This document shows, one piece after another, positions 15,614 to 23,832 of a stretch of 64,000 nt of DNA. The position numbers and the translations under genes were made by a program. Source of the stretch: Crocinitomicaceae bacterium (GTDB lineage: Bacteria; Bacteroidota; Bacteroidia; Flavobacteriales_D; Crocinitomicaceae); assembly GCA_023957475.1 (NCBI GenBank), contig JAMLHA010000015.1, positions 1 to 64,000 on the forward strand, written 5' to 3'. The notes below the pieces were generated by a model, which ran no database searches, had not been told where the DNA came from, and saw only the letters and a list, made by a program, of their open reading frames with translations. Numbering within the stretch: position 1 is the first letter of the stretch; every line of letters begins with the position of its first letter.

Positions 15614-18307
15614 TTGAGTCGATTAAAACACATATCATTCCTATTAATTAGCATTGCTTTTATTTTAAGCAGTTGTAAGCAGACGAAATATGTCCCAGAA
15701 GGAAAGTATTTATTGAAGAAAAACAATGTGGTTGTCGATAAATGTGAAGTTTCAAAATCAGAATTCAGTGAAGTAATAAAGCAGCAACCGAATTACAAAA
15801 CCTTTGGTGTTAAGCTTAAATTAGCTATGTACAACGCTGTTGATTCAGCCAAAGTTGCTGATAAACGCATTCGAAAAAATGATAAACTGAAACAAATCAA
15901 TCAAAAAAGAAGAATAAAAGAAAAGCAAATCAATGAAAAACGCATTGCTAAAGCCAAAAGTAGAGGTAAAGAATGGTACACGAAAAAAGTCATTCCTTTA
16001 AAAGACACCATTAACCCTAAATTGTTTTTCAGAGAATGGTTGAAATATAAATTTGGCGAACCTCCAGTTGTTTTTGATTCTACCTATTTTGATAAATCAA
16101 TTGATCAATTAGCTATTTTCTTGCGTAAGAAAGGTTATTATTATGGAAAAGTTACGGGAGATTACTCCTACAAGGATAATAAAAAAGTAGTTGCTAATTT
16201 TTATATCCATCCTGGAAGCAGGTACTACATTGATTCTGTTTATATAACTGGACCAAATTTGTCAGTGAATCAATCCTATTCTACATTTATCAGAAGAGGT
16301 AAATTAGAGTCGCTAAAAAACCAACCTTTTGATAGTGAATTGTTGAATGACCATAGGGATAAGGTTGCTCGATTGATGCGTGATGAAGCATATTTTGGTT
16401 TTAATTATTCCAGTATTGATTTCATTGCAGATACAACAAAAGGAAATAATAAAGTAACGCTCGGAGTTCGGTTGTTAGATCGTTTAATTAAAGCACCAGA
16501 TTATGCAGATAGTTTTTATTCTGTTCCTTATACAACTTATTTAGTGAAAGATGTTCATTTTCATATTCTTGATACCTCGTTTTTGAAAAATAGTTATAGC
16601 GCTCGATTAAAAGCGTTAGGTATTCAGGAGCAAAAAAATTCGGGAATTATTACATTGGATACATTGGTTTTTAATAACGTTTATCTGAATCGCTCTGAAA
16701 AGAAAAAAAGAGGGTTGCCACTCAATCAAAAGGCTGTTAATCCTTTGCGTGTTGCTAATTTCTATTACAATGGAAAAATGCTTGTTCGACCAGGAGTATT
16801 GGAAACTCAAAATTATTTGGAAAATGATAATTATTACAAAGAATATTATTTAGAACGTTCATATACTAGACTTTTACAACTTGATCTCTTTTCATCCGTA
16901 AAACCGCAGTTGGTAGAAATTAAAGATTCAAACAAGGTAGAAGTTCATTATTACTTAACACCAGCTAAAAGACAGTATTTTGGTTTTGAACCTAAATTTA
17001 CCAACTCAAATGGCTTTTTGGGGCTTTCCGCAAGTATTAATTATAGTAATAGAAATATTTTTAGAGGTGCAGAAAAATTAACTTTTTCTCTTAGTGGTGG
17101 GTTTGAATCCCAACCTCCAATTTTTGATGAATCAATAGATGGAAAGAAAATCAAAAAAGCAGGGAGAAGTTTTAATACGTTTGAGATTGAACCAGGTGTG
17201 AAATTAGAGCTACCCGGTATATTTCCTTTTAGAAGTACTGTGTTTATGGCAAAACGTCAGAGGGCTAAAACAATTATTACAACATCGTTTAATTTTCAAA
17301 ATAGAACAGATTTTAAAAGAAGAAGTTTGAATTTTGGTTATTTATGGCGTTTTTATGGCGCAGAAACACAGATTTTCCAAATTGGTTTCCCAACTACTTC
17401 TTCTGTAAAATATGTGGTGTTCAATCCTAGTGAAAATTTCCAAAATAAATTGATTGAATTAAATGATGTCTTCTTGTTTAATACCTATAGTGATCAATTT
17501 ATTTGGCAAGATTGGAAGTTGACTTATGAATACAATAGTGTAGGGAAAAAAATTAAGAAATTTAATGGAAACGTTTATTTTAAAACTTCTTTTGACCCCG
17601 CTGGAAATTTCTTATCTGCATTTAATAAGTATCTAGACACAAATGCGTTAGGTCAAAAGACAATACTTGGACTCGGATACTCTCAATTCTTACGATTGGA
17701 CAATGAAGTAATTTATGCACAACCTATTGGCAAGAGTCATAGTTTTAATTTCCGTTTTCTTGCGGGTGCAGGGATGCCTTATGGCAACTCTCGTACATCC
17801 TTGCCTTATGACTATAGTTTCTTTGGAGGTGGAGCAAACGATAATAGAGGTTGGCGTTCAAGAGCACTTGGGCCAGGGGTGTATAAATATTATTTGGATC
17901 CGCAACGAACAGCTACTCAGATTGGAGACATTCGAATTGCAGCTTCTGCCGAAATTCGATTTACCATTAGTGGTTTCTTTAAAGGAGCTCTCTTTGTAGA
18001 TGCAGGAAATATTTGGACATGGAAAAACGACATCAATCGACCTGGTGCTCAATTTTCTAAAGATTGGTACAAGCAATTAGCTGTTTCTTCTGGTATAGGA
18101 TTGCGTCTCGACTTTGACTTTTTCGTTATGCGTCTTGATTTAGGACTACCACTGTCAAATCCGTCTTTGCCAAAGGGTTCACAATGGATATTCCAATCTC
18201 GACAAGCTTTTAAAGATGAGGTTTATTCCACTCCAGGAATTGATTTATCAAAAGTACCTAAACCATTTATACCAATATTGCATTTTGGTATCGGTTATCC
18301 GTTCTAA
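15614..18307 (+). CDS. TamL-like BamA-superfamily outer-membrane lipoprotein
   Basis: An 897-residue outer-membrane protein. The signal peptide has a lipobox, ILSSC, with Cys21 as the lipid-modified residue. POTRA-like regions occupy about 120-460, and a 16-stranded Omp85-type barrel follows to the end, with features such as LGYSQFLRLDNEV and GGANDNRGWRSR near the C-terminus. It matches the TamL family that replaces TamA in Bacteroidota and is thought to help insert outer-membrane proteins together with TamB. The start is TTG; no ATG fits the signal peptide. No tamB gene lies in this window. It converges with the SulP gene, the two stops overlapping by four bases. Confidence 0.85.
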   Translation: MSRLKHISFLLISIAFILSSCKQTKYVPEGKYLLKKNNVVVDKCEVSKSEFSEVIKQQPNYKTFGVKLKLAMYNAVDSAKVADKRIRKNDKLKQINQKRRIKEKQINEKRIAKAKSRGKEWYTKKVIPLKDTINPKLFFREWLKYKFGEPPVVFDSTYFDKSIDQLAIFLRKKGYYYGKVTGDYSYKDNKKVVANFYIHPGSRYYIDSVYITGPNLSVNQSYSTFIRRGKLESLKNQPFDSELLNDHRDKVARLMRDEAYFGFNYSSIDFIADTTKGNNKVTLGVRLLDRLIKAPDYADSFYSVPYTTYLVKDVHFHILDTSFLKNSYSARLKALGIQEQKNSGIITLDTLVFNNVYLNRSEKKKRGLPLNQKAVNPLRVANFYYNGKMLVRPGVLETQNYLENDNYYKEYYLERSYTRLLQLDLFSSVKPQLVEIKDSNKVEVHYYLTPAKRQYFGFEPKFTNSNGFLGLSASINYSNRNIFRGAEKLTFSLSGGFESQPPIFDESIDGKKIKKAGRSFNTFEIEPGVKLELPGIFPFRSTVFMAKRQRAKTIITTSFNFQNRTDFKRRSLNFGYLWRFYGAETQIFQIGFPTTSSVKYVVFNPSENFQNKLIELNDVFLFNTYSDQFIWQDWKLTYEYNSVGKKIKKFNGNVYFKTSFDPAGNFLSAFNKYLDTNALGQKTILGLGYSQFLRLDNEVIYAQPIGKSHSFNFRFLAGAGMPYGNSRTSLPYDYSFFGGGANDNRGWRSRALGPGVYKYYLDPQRTATQIGDIRIAASAEIRFTISGFFKGALFVDAGNIWTWKNDINRPGAQFSKDWYKQLAVSSGIGLRLDFDFFVMRLDLGLPLSNPSLPKGSQWIFQSRQAFKDEVYSTPGIDLSKVPKPFIPILHFGIGYPF

Positions 18308-19857
18308 TGGATGGTTTGAATGATGCTAATTCTTTCAATTTTGATTAAATGTAGCTCTATCTCTCGATCTTCGGCTTTAGTTCTAAACTCATTAATTAAT
18401 TCAGTAACATCATAATCAATAAAAGAGCTTTCACTTCCATCAATTGTCAATATAGAACCATCTTGTATTTTTTCTAATGTTTCTTTAAGTTTCGTTTTGT
18501 TTAAAAAGGTCACATTACTACCTAGCTTTATATGTGTATGTATTTTCCCATTAACGGATTCTGAACTGATTTTAAACTCTTCTTTGAAATTATTTTGAAT
18601 GATAAAGTAAATTGAAATTAATAATCCAATTGTCACACCGATTAATAAATCGGTTAACATAATAAAGATAATGGTAGTTATAAAAGGGATAAACTGTTTT
18701 TGCTTTTGCTTCCACATGCTTTTAAAGAGCTTAGGGTTGCTCAAATTATAACCCGTAACTAGCAAGATCGCAGCTAAAGAAGGATAAGGTATTTGGTTGA
18801 GTATAAAAGGTATTAACAATACGGCTAAAAGTAAAAATGCACCGTGTGTAATTGCCGAAAGCCTTGTTTTACCACCCGCATCGACGTTAGCAGATCCTCT
18901 TACGATAACTGCTGTAATTGGTATTGCACCAAGGAGTCCACAAACCATATTACCAACGCCTTGCGCTACCAACTCCCTATTAACTGGCGTTATACGTTTA
19001 TATTTATCAAGTTTGTCGATAGCTTCTATGCTAAGTAATGTTTCTATTGTTGCCAATAACCCAATCACAACACCATCTTTCCAAACTTGTGCATTAGAAA
19101 ACAACTTCGCAAAATTGGGTAATCTGATGTCCGAAAATATATCTTGTGGAATCTGTACTAATTGAGTAGAATTGAGTGCCAATTGAGGAGTAAATGTATT
19201 AAATAGATAATTCACAAGCGTTCCAATTAACACTGCAACCAATGGAGCAGGGGGACTATATTTCCATTTCCCTTTGAAATGTTGAATAAGAAACATGCCC
19301 AACAACGAAGTAATTGTAATCATGCAAGTTCCTAAAGAAATAAAACCGGAAAATTCTCTTAAATTACCTAAAATATTAGTGGAAGTAAATAATCCTAAAA
19401 ATCCATTTGTCCAAAAATCGGGTTGGTTATAACCTAAAGCAACAGGTATTTGACTAGATATTAATATGATTCCAATTCCAGCTAACATACCTTTAATTAC
19501 TGAAGAAGGAAAGTAATGAGCAATTACTCCAAGCTTTAAGACTCCCAATATTAGCTGAAATATACCAGCAACTATGACTACTAATAAGAATGTACTAAAA
19601 TCGCCTAATAACAGAATAGATGCAGAAACCAAAGTTGTTAGACCCGCAGCGGGACCTGAAACTGCCATTGGAGATTTACTTATTATTGGAACAACAATAC
19701 CGCCAATAATTCCGGCTAAAATACCAGAATACAGTGGTGCATTTGAAGCGAGGGCAATACCCAAACACAATGGTAAAGCAATAAGGAAAACAGAAAGACC
19801 TGCAGCCAAATCATGTCTCAGCCAAATAATACGATAATATTCTAAAGATCTCTTCAA
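18304..19857 (-). CDS. SulP-family anion transporter
   Basis: An inner-membrane transporter of 517 residues. The first 400 or so residues contain about 11-12 hydrophobic segments and the SulP signature region near the N-terminus (ALPLCLGIALASNAP, GPAAGLTTLV). The C-terminal part (about 430-517) is a short STAS domain with the segment ILTIDGSESSFIDYDV. Substrates of the family include sulfate and bicarbonate; no carbonic anhydrase or sulfate-assimilation gene is adjacent to decide between them. A -7-like box lies 67 bases before the ATG. Confidence 0.88.
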   Translation of the reverse strand: MKRSLEYYRIIWLRHDLAAGLSVFLIALPLCLGIALASNAPLYSGILAGIIGGIVVPIISKSPMAVSGPAAGLTTLVSASILLLGDFSTFLLVVIVAGIFQLILGVLKLGVIAHYFPSSVIKGMLAGIGIILISSQIPVALGYNQPDFWTNGFLGLFTSTNILGNLREFSGFISLGTCMITITSLLGMFLIQHFKGKWKYSPPAPLVAVLIGTLVNYLFNTFTPQLALNSTQLVQIPQDIFSDIRLPNFAKLFSNAQVWKDGVVIGLLATIETLLSIEAIDKLDKYKRITPVNRELVAQGVGNMVCGLLGAIPITAVIVRGSANVDAGGKTRLSAITHGAFLLLAVLLIPFILNQIPYPSLAAILLVTGYNLSNPKLFKSMWKQKQKQFIPFITTIIFIMLTDLLIGVTIGLLISIYFIIQNNFKEEFKISSESVNGKIHTHIKLGSNVTFLNKTKLKETLEKIQDGSILTIDGSESSFIDYDVTELINEFRTKAEDREIELHLIKIERISIIQTIH

Positions 19858-19931
19858 ATTATTTGCGTTTTAGGCACTCTGAGTAGGCATCATTCTTACA
19901 AAATATCCAACTCGAATCGGGTTCAAATTTA

Positions 19932-19960
19932 GATAAAAAACTTAAACAAAAGTTTTTATC
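19932..19960 (-). terminator. Terminator-like hairpin between the M1 peptidase and SulP genes
   Basis: GATAAAAAACTT and AAGTTTTTATC form an inverted repeat of about 11 bp with a one-base bulge. It lies downstream of the M1 peptidase gene, but the T run is inside the stem, so this is a weak prediction. Confidence 0.35.
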
Positions 19961-20020
19961 GATGATGAGTAATTTTTCACTGTTTGCTAAACAATTAACA
20001 CATCAAGTAGTCTTGTTTTC

Positions 20021-21985
20021 CTACCTCTTAATCACTTTTCTAGTTGTAAATTGATGATTTTCATTGGTTAATTCAACCAAGTATTGCCCAGCAGCAAGTT
20101 GCGATAAGTCAATAACAGCACCTGATTCAATTTTTTGTGAAATGATCGCACGACCTTTTTGATCAATCAATCGGAGGGTGTATGTTTCATTTGTTGCACA
20201 TTGTATCGTTAATTGATTTCCTGTTGGATTTGGGTAGATAATAAAGTCAAATTCATTCTTTTCTACCGATTGAATGGATAAATTGTTGTCCAAAATGATA
20301 CCACCCGATTTATTGATAATGTAATTGAGTGGATCAATGCTTGTAATGGATTCTACATTGGGAATAGTTGTTAGATCTATCCATGTTTCATTTCCAGTAT
20401 TGTTAATCCGAACAATCGTATCACTCAAACCTGTTCGTTTTATTTTTAAATCAATTGGATTGGAAAAGAAAGGCGTAATACTTGGCATGGATGTTGTTTG
20501 ATTAATTTTAATCAAAACACCACTTGAAGTGGGCTTGTATCGAACTGTGTAGGTAGGATAACCTTCACCAAAATACCATTGATTAAAAAAGTCGGAGAAA
20601 TCCATTCCTGTATAACTTTCGGCAAATGCTTTAAATTCTAAGCCTGTTGCCGTACTGTTTGCATACGTTGAAAGGTAATTTTTAAGTAAATCAAAAAACA
20701 AGACATCATCATTGATTAAATACCTAAACGTATGAATAATAGCACCACCTTTTTCGTAAACCAAGCGACTATCGAAGATCGCATTTTCGTTTAAACTATC
20801 GGCTACCCATGTACTTCCACCTACAACTGACATAACATTGTTGTGAGAATTTGCCATTTTTTGTTGTGCTGAATTTACCGTGTATAAATTATAAAGCATC
20901 AAGTATTCAGAATAGGAAGCAAATCCTTCGTTTAACCAAATATCTGCCCATGAACCACAAGTTACATAATCTCCCCACCATTGATGTGCTAATTCGTGTG
21001 CTGTTAATGTTTTTTCAAAATAGCCTTGTGTTGTCATCGTTTGATGCTCCATGCCACCAGAAATTGGTGCTAAACAATGACCGTATTTTTCATCTTGAAA
21101 TGGATAAGGGCCGTATAAATCGGCAAATAATTCAATAAAATCAACCGTTTCATCGATATCATCCTGATAATTGTCTAAATAAGTTGTGTTGTTGTAAATG
21201 AAATTTTGAATTGGAACTGGTCCAGTAGAGCCCGCTGGATTGGCATAAACAGTGTATTCATAATAATTGGATACAGCAACAGAAATTAAATAATAGGCAA
21301 TTGGGTGGCGATGCATCCAGTGAAAAGTTTTAAATCCACCGTTAACAGTTACACTGTCTAAAACACCGTTAGAACCTGCCATTAATCCATCTGGGACGGT
21401 AACACTTACTTGTACAGAATCGGCTTTATCTTTTAAATCTTGTTTACATGGAAACCATTCAAAAGCTGAAAATGGTTCTGAAAGTGACCAGGTTACGTTG
21501 TTTCCCCAACTTGGAGAAGCTTGACAAGACATTCCTGCTCCTCCCAATGGATTGGTAGCAGCGGTTGGTGGTGTGCCTTGGTAATCAATACTGATGATAA
21601 AATCACTTCCTTGTGGTAGATTCAAATAAACAGAAAGTAATTGGTTGTATCTGGAGTAATTGGCTGTAACGCCATTCACTTTTACACTGTTAATTGTAAA
21701 ACCATTAAAAAATTCCAATAAAGCAGAATCGATTACTTGCGTGGCTTTTGCATGAATCTCTACAACTCCAGAAAGAGTTGTAACTGTATTGGTCATGTTT
21801 AAACTCAATCGATAGAAATACACATCGTATTTTTTCTGTTGAGTTGCTTGTGCAGAAGTTGTGTAAGGGCTAATTTTAGTTTGATTAGTATGCTTACTTT
21901 TGCTAGAGCAAGGAAAATTATTGTTTTGAGAAAAAAGTTGACAGCTAAAGAATAGCACAAAAGAAAGTAATCCAAGTTTTGACAT
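20021..21985 (-). CDS. Secreted M1-family metallopeptidase with T9SS tail
   Basis: A 654-residue zinc aminopeptidase. The signal peptide ends near residue 19. The exopeptidase motif GGMEH is at 310-314, the zinc site HELAHQWWG is at 330-338 and the third ligand Glu353 is in WLNEGFASYSE. The last 75 or so residues form a type A T9SS sorting domain, beginning near IYPNPTGNQLTIQ and ending TTRKVIKR, so the protein is predicted to be exported and anchored or released at the cell surface. It probably digests extracellular peptides. It stands alone; no -33/-7 pair was convincing upstream. Confidence 0.93.
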   Translation of the reverse strand: MSKLGLLSFVLFFSCQLFSQNNNFPCSSKSKHTNQTKISPYTTSAQATQQKKYDVYFYRLSLNMTNTVTTLSGVVEIHAKATQVIDSALLEFFNGFTINSVKVNGVTANYSRYNQLLSVYLNLPQGSDFIISIDYQGTPPTAATNPLGGAGMSCQASPSWGNNVTWSLSEPFSAFEWFPCKQDLKDKADSVQVSVTVPDGLMAGSNGVLDSVTVNGGFKTFHWMHRHPIAYYLISVAVSNYYEYTVYANPAGSTGPVPIQNFIYNNTTYLDNYQDDIDETVDFIELFADLYGPYPFQDEKYGHCLAPISGGMEHQTMTTQGYFEKTLTAHELAHQWWGDYVTCGSWADIWLNEGFASYSEYLMLYNLYTVNSAQQKMANSHNNVMSVVGGSTWVADSLNENAIFDSRLVYEKGGAIIHTFRYLINDDVLFFDLLKNYLSTYANSTATGLEFKAFAESYTGMDFSDFFNQWYFGEGYPTYTVRYKPTSSGVLIKINQTTSMPSITPFFSNPIDLKIKRTGLSDTIVRINNTGNETWIDLTTIPNVESITSIDPLNYIINKSGGIILDNNLSIQSVEKNEFDFIIYPNPTGNQLTIQCATNETYTLRLIDQKGRAIISQKIESGAVIDLSQLAAGQYLVELTNENHQFTTRKVIKR

Positions 21986-22098
21986 GGTAAAATGTTTAAG
22001 TTGGAATAAAAGTAATTTTTTTCTTGATTAAAATTTAATTTTTTTTCATTTTTTTTGGAACAAGGGAACGCGATGAATCACGCACTTACAACTATTTT

Positions 22099-22455
22099 TT
22101 AAATCAATGTGCCTAAACTTTCTTCAGAACGACCAATAATTGCTTTCCCATCTTTGATAATGATTGGACGTTGCATGATTTTTGGTTCTTTTACAATGTT
22201 TTCTACAATCCACGCTTTTGTCAATGGTTTTGGAACATCAATACCCAATTTTTTAGCGTCTGGTTTGCGAATCAAATCTTCTATATTGCCTTCAAATAAA
22301 TCAACAATCTTTTGAGCAGTTTCTTTATCAATTCTGTTTTCGTTGTATAGTGTCACATCAATGTCTTGTTCATTGTAACCGTGATCTTTTAAATAGTTCA
22401 TAGCCGAACAGCTTTTTGAACACATTTTGTTATGAAATATCTGTACTTTGCTCAT
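22099..22455 (-). CDS. ArsC/Spx-family protein, arsenate-reductase-like
   Basis: A 118-residue thioredoxin-fold protein. The N-terminal HNKMCSKSC (residues 8-16) has cysteines at 12 and 16, and IMQRPII matches the conserved RP region of the ArsC/Spx/YffB family. True ArsC needs the extra arginines of its arsenate site, which I cannot confirm, so YffB-like or redox roles are equally possible. No ars genes are nearby. It starts 11 bases after prfB and is probably cotranscribed with it. Confidence 0.8.
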   Translation of the reverse strand: MSKVQIFHNKMCSKSCSAMNYLKDHGYNEQDIDVTLYNENRIDKETAQKIVDLFEGNIEDLIRKPDAKKLGIDVPKPLTKAWIVENIVKEPKIMQRPIIIKDGKAIIGRSEESLGTLI

Positions 22456-22466
22456 TTTACTTGTTT

Positions 22467-23549
22467 TTAATTGCCAAATTCCATTAAATATGATTTTAAG
22501 AATGGGAAAATATCACCATCCAACACTTTGTCAGGGTCATTTACGGTAAAATTGGTACGGTGATCTTTTACACGTCTATCGTCTAAAACGTAGCTGCGAA
22601 TTTGTGACCCCCATTCAATTTTTTTCTTTCCAGCTTCAATTTCATTGCGAGATTCCATACGTTTTCTCAACTCAATTTCATACAACTGTGAACGCAATAA
22701 TTGCATAGCTTTTTCACGGTTATCCAATTGAGAACGGGTTTCTGTATTTTCTATGACAATACCTGATGGTGCGTGTCGCAATCGAACTCCTGTTTCTACT
22801 TTGTTGACATTTTGCCCACCAGCACCTCCAGAACGGAATGTATCCCACGAAATATCTGCTGGATTTACCTCAATATGAATGGTGTCATCTACAGAAGGGT
22901 AAACATAAATGGAAGCAAATGAGGTCATTCGTTTTCCTTGAGCATTGTACGGACTTACGCGCACTAAACGGTGAATACCATTTTCTCCTTTTAGATAACC
23001 AAACGCATGGTCGCCTTCCAATTCAATCGTTACTGTTTTTATTCCAGCAACATCACCTTCTTGGTAATTGAGTATTTGAGTTTTGTAACCGTTCTTATCT
23101 GCCCACATTTTGTACATGCGATACAGTATTTCTGCCCAATCTTGTGCCTCTGTTCCTCCAGCGCCAGCCGTTATTTGTAAAACTGCATTCAAGGAATCTT
23201 CCTCTCCTGAAAGCATGTTTTTTAGTTCTAAATTTTCAATATTTTCTTTGAGTTCATTGGCAATGGCATCTACTTCTTCTTCAGTAGCCATTTCCTCTTT
23301 GAAAAAATCGAGTGTAACTTCTAAATCACCTAATTTGGAAACCAATTTATCGTATTCTCCCACCCAAAATTTTAACTTTCGAATAACCTTCATTTTGGCT
23401 TCTGCTTTTTTGGCATCGTTCCAAAATTCAGGGTCTTGCGTTTTAAGTTCTTCTTCTTTTAATTCCAAACGTTTTGCTGGTATTGAAAGATAGCTTTCAA
23501 TAGCTTGTACACGTTCTGTTAATGCTTTAAATTGTTCTTGATTCACCAT
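22467..23549 (-). CDS. prfB: Peptide chain release factor 2
   Basis: Ends translation at UGA and UAA codons. From the ATG at 23549 the protein has 360 residues; a start at 23582 would add 11 hydrophobic residues that RF2 lacks. A -7 box nine bases upstream supports the shorter form. The peptidyl-tRNA hydrolysis motif GGQ is in SGGAGGQNVNKVETG. The stop-recognition tripeptide reads SPY (in VRVSPYNAQGKR) instead of the E. coli SPF; I believe this is normal for the group. The usual programmed +1 frameshift is absent: at 23484-23492 the sequence is TAT CTT TCA where TAT CTT TGA occurs in frameshifting genes, and the frame runs straight through. Confidence 0.95.
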   Translation of the reverse strand: MVNQEQFKALTERVQAIESYLSIPAKRLELKEEELKTQDPEFWNDAKKAEAKMKVIRKLKFWVGEYDKLVSKLGDLEVTLDFFKEEMATEEEVDAIANELKENIENLELKNMLSGEEDSLNAVLQITAGAGGTEAQDWAEILYRMYKMWADKNGYKTQILNYQEGDVAGIKTVTIELEGDHAFGYLKGENGIHRLVRVSPYNAQGKRMTSFASIYVYPSVDDTIHIEVNPADISWDTFRSGGAGGQNVNKVETGVRLRHAPSGIVIENTETRSQLDNREKAMQLLRSQLYEIELRKRMESRNEIEAGKKKIEWGSQIRSYVLDDRRVKDHRTNFTVNDPDKVLDGDIFPFLKSYLMEFGN

Positions 23550-23557
23550 TGCAACGA

Positions 23558-23565
23558 CAAAATTA
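23558..23565 (-). promoter_or_regulatory. -7 box of prfB, start-proximal
   Basis: TAATTTTG on the minus strand (23565-23558) matches TAnnTTTG and lies eight bases before the ATG at 23549, so the mRNA leader would be only a few bases long. It falls inside the longer reading from 23582, arguing against that start. No TTG is found at -33. Confidence 0.55.
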
Positions 23566-23606
23566 ATGATTTTTAATATCATTAGAATGTTTGAAGCGAT
23601 ATTTTA

Positions 23607-23649
23607 CCTCCTCACTTGAGGCGATGCGCTGAACCTATCGAAGTGGAGG
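23607..23649. repeat. Extragenic stem-loop element, copy A
   Basis: CCTCCTCACTT (23607-23617) pairs with AAGTGGAGG (23641-23649) apart from a two-base bulge. CGAT and ATCG pair inside the loop. TATCGAAGT at 23636-23644 is shared with copy B at 60781-60789. It lies in the 250-base gap between clpB and prfB, which otherwise shows only short purine-rich repeats and no gene. Confidence 0.6.
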
Positions 23650-23776
23650 AAAGAGGAGGGTGATTTATTAATAATATTAAGGTGTTGATTTTAAGTTGAT
23701 TAATTATATTGCTATTAATTACCTCCCTTACCACTGAAGGTAGCAACGCAGTTAATTCCTCCTCAAGGAGAGAAAC

Positions 23777-23812
23777 TAAAAAAATAGCCCATGAATAAAT
23801 CCACAGGCTATA
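23777..23812 (-). terminator. clpB terminator
   Basis: On the minus strand ATAGCC (23811-23806) and GGCTAT (23789-23784) form a 6-bp stem with a 16-base loop, followed directly by six Ts. It lies 21 bases after the clpB stop codon. Confidence 0.75.
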
Positions 23813-23832
23813 ATTGTTTATTTTAATACGAA

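Noticed and set aside
22079..22098. Terminator after the arsC-like gene
   Set aside because: A hairpin-like sequence (22065-22085) is visible, but it lacks a T run on the minus strand and has a mismatch, so it is not called.
22913..22950. SPY instead of SPF in the RF2 recognition tripeptide as a sign of altered stop-codon use
   Set aside because: To my knowledge this variant is usual in the phylum, and genes in the window use UGA as a normal stop.
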